A DNA stretch of 64,000 nucleotides, from the NCBI GenBank assembly GCA_963720515.1, contig OY970397.1:2232001-2296000 (forward strand). Reading direction: 5' to 3'. This stretch comes from G963720515 sp963720515 (lineage in GTDB: Bacteria > Actinomycetota > Thermoleophilia > Gaiellales > Gaiellaceae). The translations under genes were made by a program, and so were the position numbers. Numbering within the stretch: position 1 is the stretch's first letter; the number at the start of each line of letters is the position of its first letter. Under the pieces are notes generated by a model. It was not told where the DNA came from. It was given only the letters and a program-made list of their open reading frames with translations, and did no database searches. Below are positions 62,026-64,000 of the stretch, in pieces.

Positions 62026-62487
62026 CTAGCGGGCGCTGCGCATCGTCCGGGTCGACAGCGTCAGGAAGACGGTGTCGAGGAGGACGAGGACGAGAAGCCC
62101 GAGGCCGCCGATCAGGAGCGCCGTGCGTGGGCCGGCATCCTGGCGCCCGAGCGTCGAAAGCGCCCGGTTCGCCGCCTGTCGCGAACTCTGCTTGGCGACG
62201 ACCTTCTTCTTGGCCGCGTCTCGCTTCCGCGCCGGCCTCCGCTCCGACCTCGCGGCGGTCGTAGGCGCGGCCGCAGGCGGCTGCACCTGAGCCGGAGGCG
62301 GTGACGCGGGCGGCTGCGCCGGCGGCGGGCTCACGGTGTGCGACGAGGCGCCGGGCGCGGGATCAGGGCTCGGTGCCTGCGAGGAAGGCGGTCCGGGCTC
62401 GGGCGCGCTCTGGGCCAGTGCCGAGCCGGCGGACGCGGCTCCCAGGCAGCACAAGACGACCAGAACCGGTGCCTTCCGCAAAAACAT
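62026..62487 (-). CDS. Secreted Pro-rich protein with C-terminal membrane anchor
   Basis: About 153 aa from ATG 62487 (TTG 62505 also in frame). Signal peptide MFLRKAPVLVVLCCLGAASA ending ALA, then a Pro/Ala/Ser-rich stretch (PEPGPPSSQAPSPDPAPG), a basic linker (RSERRPARKRDAAKKKVVAK) and a terminal span (ALLIGGLGLLVLVLLDTVFL). This is a wall-spanning anchor-like layout. No known family. Convergent with the Ig-like gene (5 bp). Confidence 0.7.
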   Translation of the reverse strand: MFLRKAPVLVVLCCLGAASAGSALAQSAPEPGPPSSQAPSPDPAPGASSHTVSPPPAQPPASPPPAQVQPPAAAPTTAARSERRPARKRDAAKKKVVAKQSSRQAANRALSTLGRQDAGPRTALLIGGLGLLVLVLLDTVFLTLSTRTMRSAR

Positions 62488-63089
62488 TCGACCGGAGCGA
62501 GTCAACTAGCTTCTCCCGCGCTTGCTTCTGCCGCGTGTACTAGCCGATGCATCTCACGGTGTCAATCCCGCCTCAGCCGGGGTCTAAACCGCGTGACGGC
62601 GATCGAGGGAGCCCATGTGTAGCCGGATCTGGCCGCGACACGTACGAAATCCTCGCCTTCCGTGCATCGAGATGAGATGTCGAGGTTGATACTGCGGGGC
62701 TTCTCTCCGATGATCCACCGTCGATCGCCGGTCATTGCGCGCTAGATCCAATACTAGATGCCATGAGGGATAGAGCGACCGATACAGCACGGCAAGGAGT
62801 TGATACCAGAACGAGGATCGCGCGTGATACTGCTCGCCGCGGCATGTGATATCAGCCTGCAAAGAGGCCATTTCCCAGTACGTTCCTCTCACTGAGGTGC
62901 TTGAAGGTAGTCGAAAGGCGACGCGGTCGCGACACGGCGCGGTGCGTAGACAGAGACGAGAAGGTTTTCAAAATCCAAACATGTTGACAGTGCGATTGTT
63001 AAGCGATCGATTGCATTCGACAATTCGGATTAGCGTATGTATTGTCGGGAAGGAAATTCGAATCGTTCAAGTCGACATCCGGAGGTTGG
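62488..63089. other. Gene-free, GC-poorer stretch upstream of the sigma gene
   Basis: About 600 bp without a supported gene. It is visibly richer in A and T than the rest, most strongly 62960-63070 (AAATCCAAACATGTTGACA, AATTCGGATTAGCGTATG). A consensus -35 hexamer TTGACA occurs at 62983-62988, but the -10 partner is unclear. An open 102-aa frame on the minus strand (62584-62892) has no recognisable fold and I do not call it. It may hold promoters for the sigma gene or be a remnant of imported DNA. Confidence 0.5.
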
Positions 63090-63806
63090 GTGTCCGCAAC
63101 AGCCGCAATCGAGGTAGCAGCCAGAGCGTCCGGCGCGCCGCACGCCGGGCGCTCTGTGACTCGGCCGACGACGCGAGGCGCCTCGGCTCTACGCCGCACT
63201 GCGGAGGTTCGGGGGCTGCTGCGCGAGTACCACCGGAACGGCGATCTTCGAGCGCGCGCGCGCCTGATTCAGCTCTACCTTCCCCTGGTGAGGCGCATCG
63301 CGCGCCGGCACGTCGGCCACGGCGAGCAGTTCGAGGATCTCGTGCAGGTTGGCTCGATCGGCCTCATCAAGGCGATCGACCGGTTTCAGCTCGCTCGCGG
63401 TGTCGATCTCGCGAGCTACGCGATTCCCACGATCGACGGGGAGATCAAGCGCCACCTCCGCGACCGAGCGTGGCCGATCCGGATTCCGCGGCGGCTCCAG
63501 GAGCTCGACCCGACCCTCAGGTCGAGGGTCGCGGAGCTGGTCGATGGGCAGAACGGTGAATTCGACCGTGACGGTGCCCTCGAGCACGGCTACGAGCTGG
63601 GCGAGGACCGCATCGCCCTTGCGGGCGGCTTCCACGTGCTCGACTCGCGGGAGCGGCTTCTTCTCCGCTTCGCCTACTTCGAGGGGCTCAGTCAAGCGCA
63701 GATCGCATGCCGTGTGGGGATCTCGCAAATCCACGTGTCCCGGCTGACCCGGCGGGCGCTCGCGAAGCTGCGGGCTGCGATCGGGCACCCGGACCAACTA
63801 CCATGA
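63090..63806 (+). CDS. SigB/SigF-type alternative sigma factor
   Basis: About 238 aa group 3 sigma-70 with the stress/sporulation-type layout. Region 2: RLIQLYLPLVRRIARRHVGH, FEDLVQVGSIGLIKAIDRFQ, LASYAIPTIDGEIKRHLRDR. Region 3: WPIRIPRRLQELDPTLRSRV. Region 4: LDSRERLLLRFAYFEGLSQA then QIACRVGISQIHVSRLTRRA. GTG 63090 after CGGAGGTTGG is preferred over TTG 63042. No RsbV/RsbW-type anti-sigma pair is seen in the part of the operon visible here. Confidence 0.92.
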   Translation: MSATAAIEVAARASGAPHAGRSVTRPTTRGASALRRTAEVRGLLREYHRNGDLRARARLIQLYLPLVRRIARRHVGHGEQFEDLVQVGSIGLIKAIDRFQLARGVDLASYAIPTIDGEIKRHLRDRAWPIRIPRRLQELDPTLRSRVAELVDGQNGEFDRDGALEHGYELGEDRIALAGGFHVLDSRERLLLRFAYFEGLSQAQIACRVGISQIHVSRLTRRALAKLRAAIGHPDQLP

Positions 63807-63846
63807 CGCAGAGTGCGTTTTCGCACTAGAGGGAAGCGATGACGGA

Positions 63847-64000
63847 GTGACCTTCACGCGACCTGCTGCGGAGGCGAGACGCTTGACCGAAGTTCGAGAG
63901 CAGACTGCGCGGACCGTCGAGTCGTACACGGTGCTGCCCTACCACCTGCTGGTGGTGCGGGACGGCGAGGACAAGGGCAAGCCGTGGACGGCCTCCGTCG
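63847..64000 (+). CDS. Partial gene, possibly HicB-like, cut by the window end
   Basis: An open frame from GTG 63847 (or TTG 63883) to the edge, reading VTFTRPAAEARRLTEVREQT and then ESYTVLPYHLLVVRDGEDKG with KPWTASV. The strand pattern YTVLPYHLLVV... followed by W-A-S-V resembles the beginning of HicB-type antitoxin folds, but only about 51 residues are visible. A start and family cannot be settled. No hicA is seen upstream. Confidence 0.4.
   Translation, partial: MTFTRPAAEARRLTEVREQTARTVESYTVLPYHLLVVRDGEDKGKPWTASV

Noticed and set aside
62584..62892. 102-aa minus-strand frame in the GC-poor region
   Set aside because: No recognisable motif, no clear ribosome site and composition unlike the coding genes here.
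1..64000. CRISPR arrays, rRNA genes, transposases or prophage genes
   Set aside because: No spaced short repeats, rRNA sequence, transposase motifs or phage structural genes were found on reading both strands.

Overview
The window is very GC-rich (about 70% by eye), densely packed on both strands, and uses many GTG starts, four-base ATGA/GTGA overlaps and convergent genes that share a CTAG stop. Its gene content points to an actinobacterium: egtB/egtD ergothioneine genes, flavin-dependent thymidylate synthase (thyX), GTP cyclohydrolase IB (folE2), a short 365-aa principal sigma factor, RskA-type anti-sigma, an SigB/SigF-type sigma factor and a BolA/glutaredoxin pair. My best guess is class Thermoleophilia (Gaiellales/Solirubrobacterales). 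This is inferred from gene style; there is no rRNA gene to confirm it.

Layout. 1-6.1 kb holds two divergent secreted peptidases (M14 carboxypeptidase and an S15-type peptidase with a tail of Ig-like repeats). 6.2-10.4 kb is a redox and nucleotide block (egtB-egtD, superoxide dismutase, DUF72, thyX). 10.4-16.2 kb holds a secreted protein, an anti-sigma/ECF sigma/SDR operon, a second SOD-like protein, plsY, folE2 and a histidine-kinase-like phosphotransfer protein. It is bracketed by two copies of a previously unfamiliar structured repeat. 16.2-20.6 kb has a cupin, a formamidopyrimidine-DNA-glycosylase-family enzyme, asparaginase II and rpoD. 20.6-26.9 kb has a CDF metal transporter with an unusual triple C-terminal domain, bolA-grx, a HerA-like ATPase and a metallo-hydrolase. 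27-40 kb is dominated by membrane proteins and includes a DUF1269-arylsulfatase fusion facing a SulP sulfate permease. 40-43 kb and 58-61 kb hold two similar ArsR/AHSA1 stress modules, each near a DHFR/RibD-like reductase and each with an AACC-N4-GGTT operator. 43.4-46.8 kb is a tight operon of MetE-like, citryl-CoA-lyase-like and CoA-ligase genes. 46.8-48.6 kb groups SixA with two CYTH proteins. 48.7-55.5 kb has a GST, a Leu/Glu-type dehydrogenase, cold-shock proteins, an MMPL exporter and VOC proteins. 55.6-62.5 kb has secreted propeller, RTX-like and Ig-like proteins. 62.5-63.1 kb is a GC-poorer gene-free stretch, followed by an alternative sigma factor and a truncated last gene.

Two cross-cutting points matter to a reader. 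First, about 18 genes are broken by frameshifts, and nearly all repair if one inserted base, usually G or C, is removed; these are best read as sequence errors in intact genes. Second, the most novel-looking signal is a roughly 120-bp core present twice (10378-10496 and 16057-16176). It contains a hairpin that changes by a compensatory pair between copies and sits in the loop of a long outer stem. The outer stem is different in the two copies, yet in each case it is self-complementary and contains the stop codon of the upstream gene.
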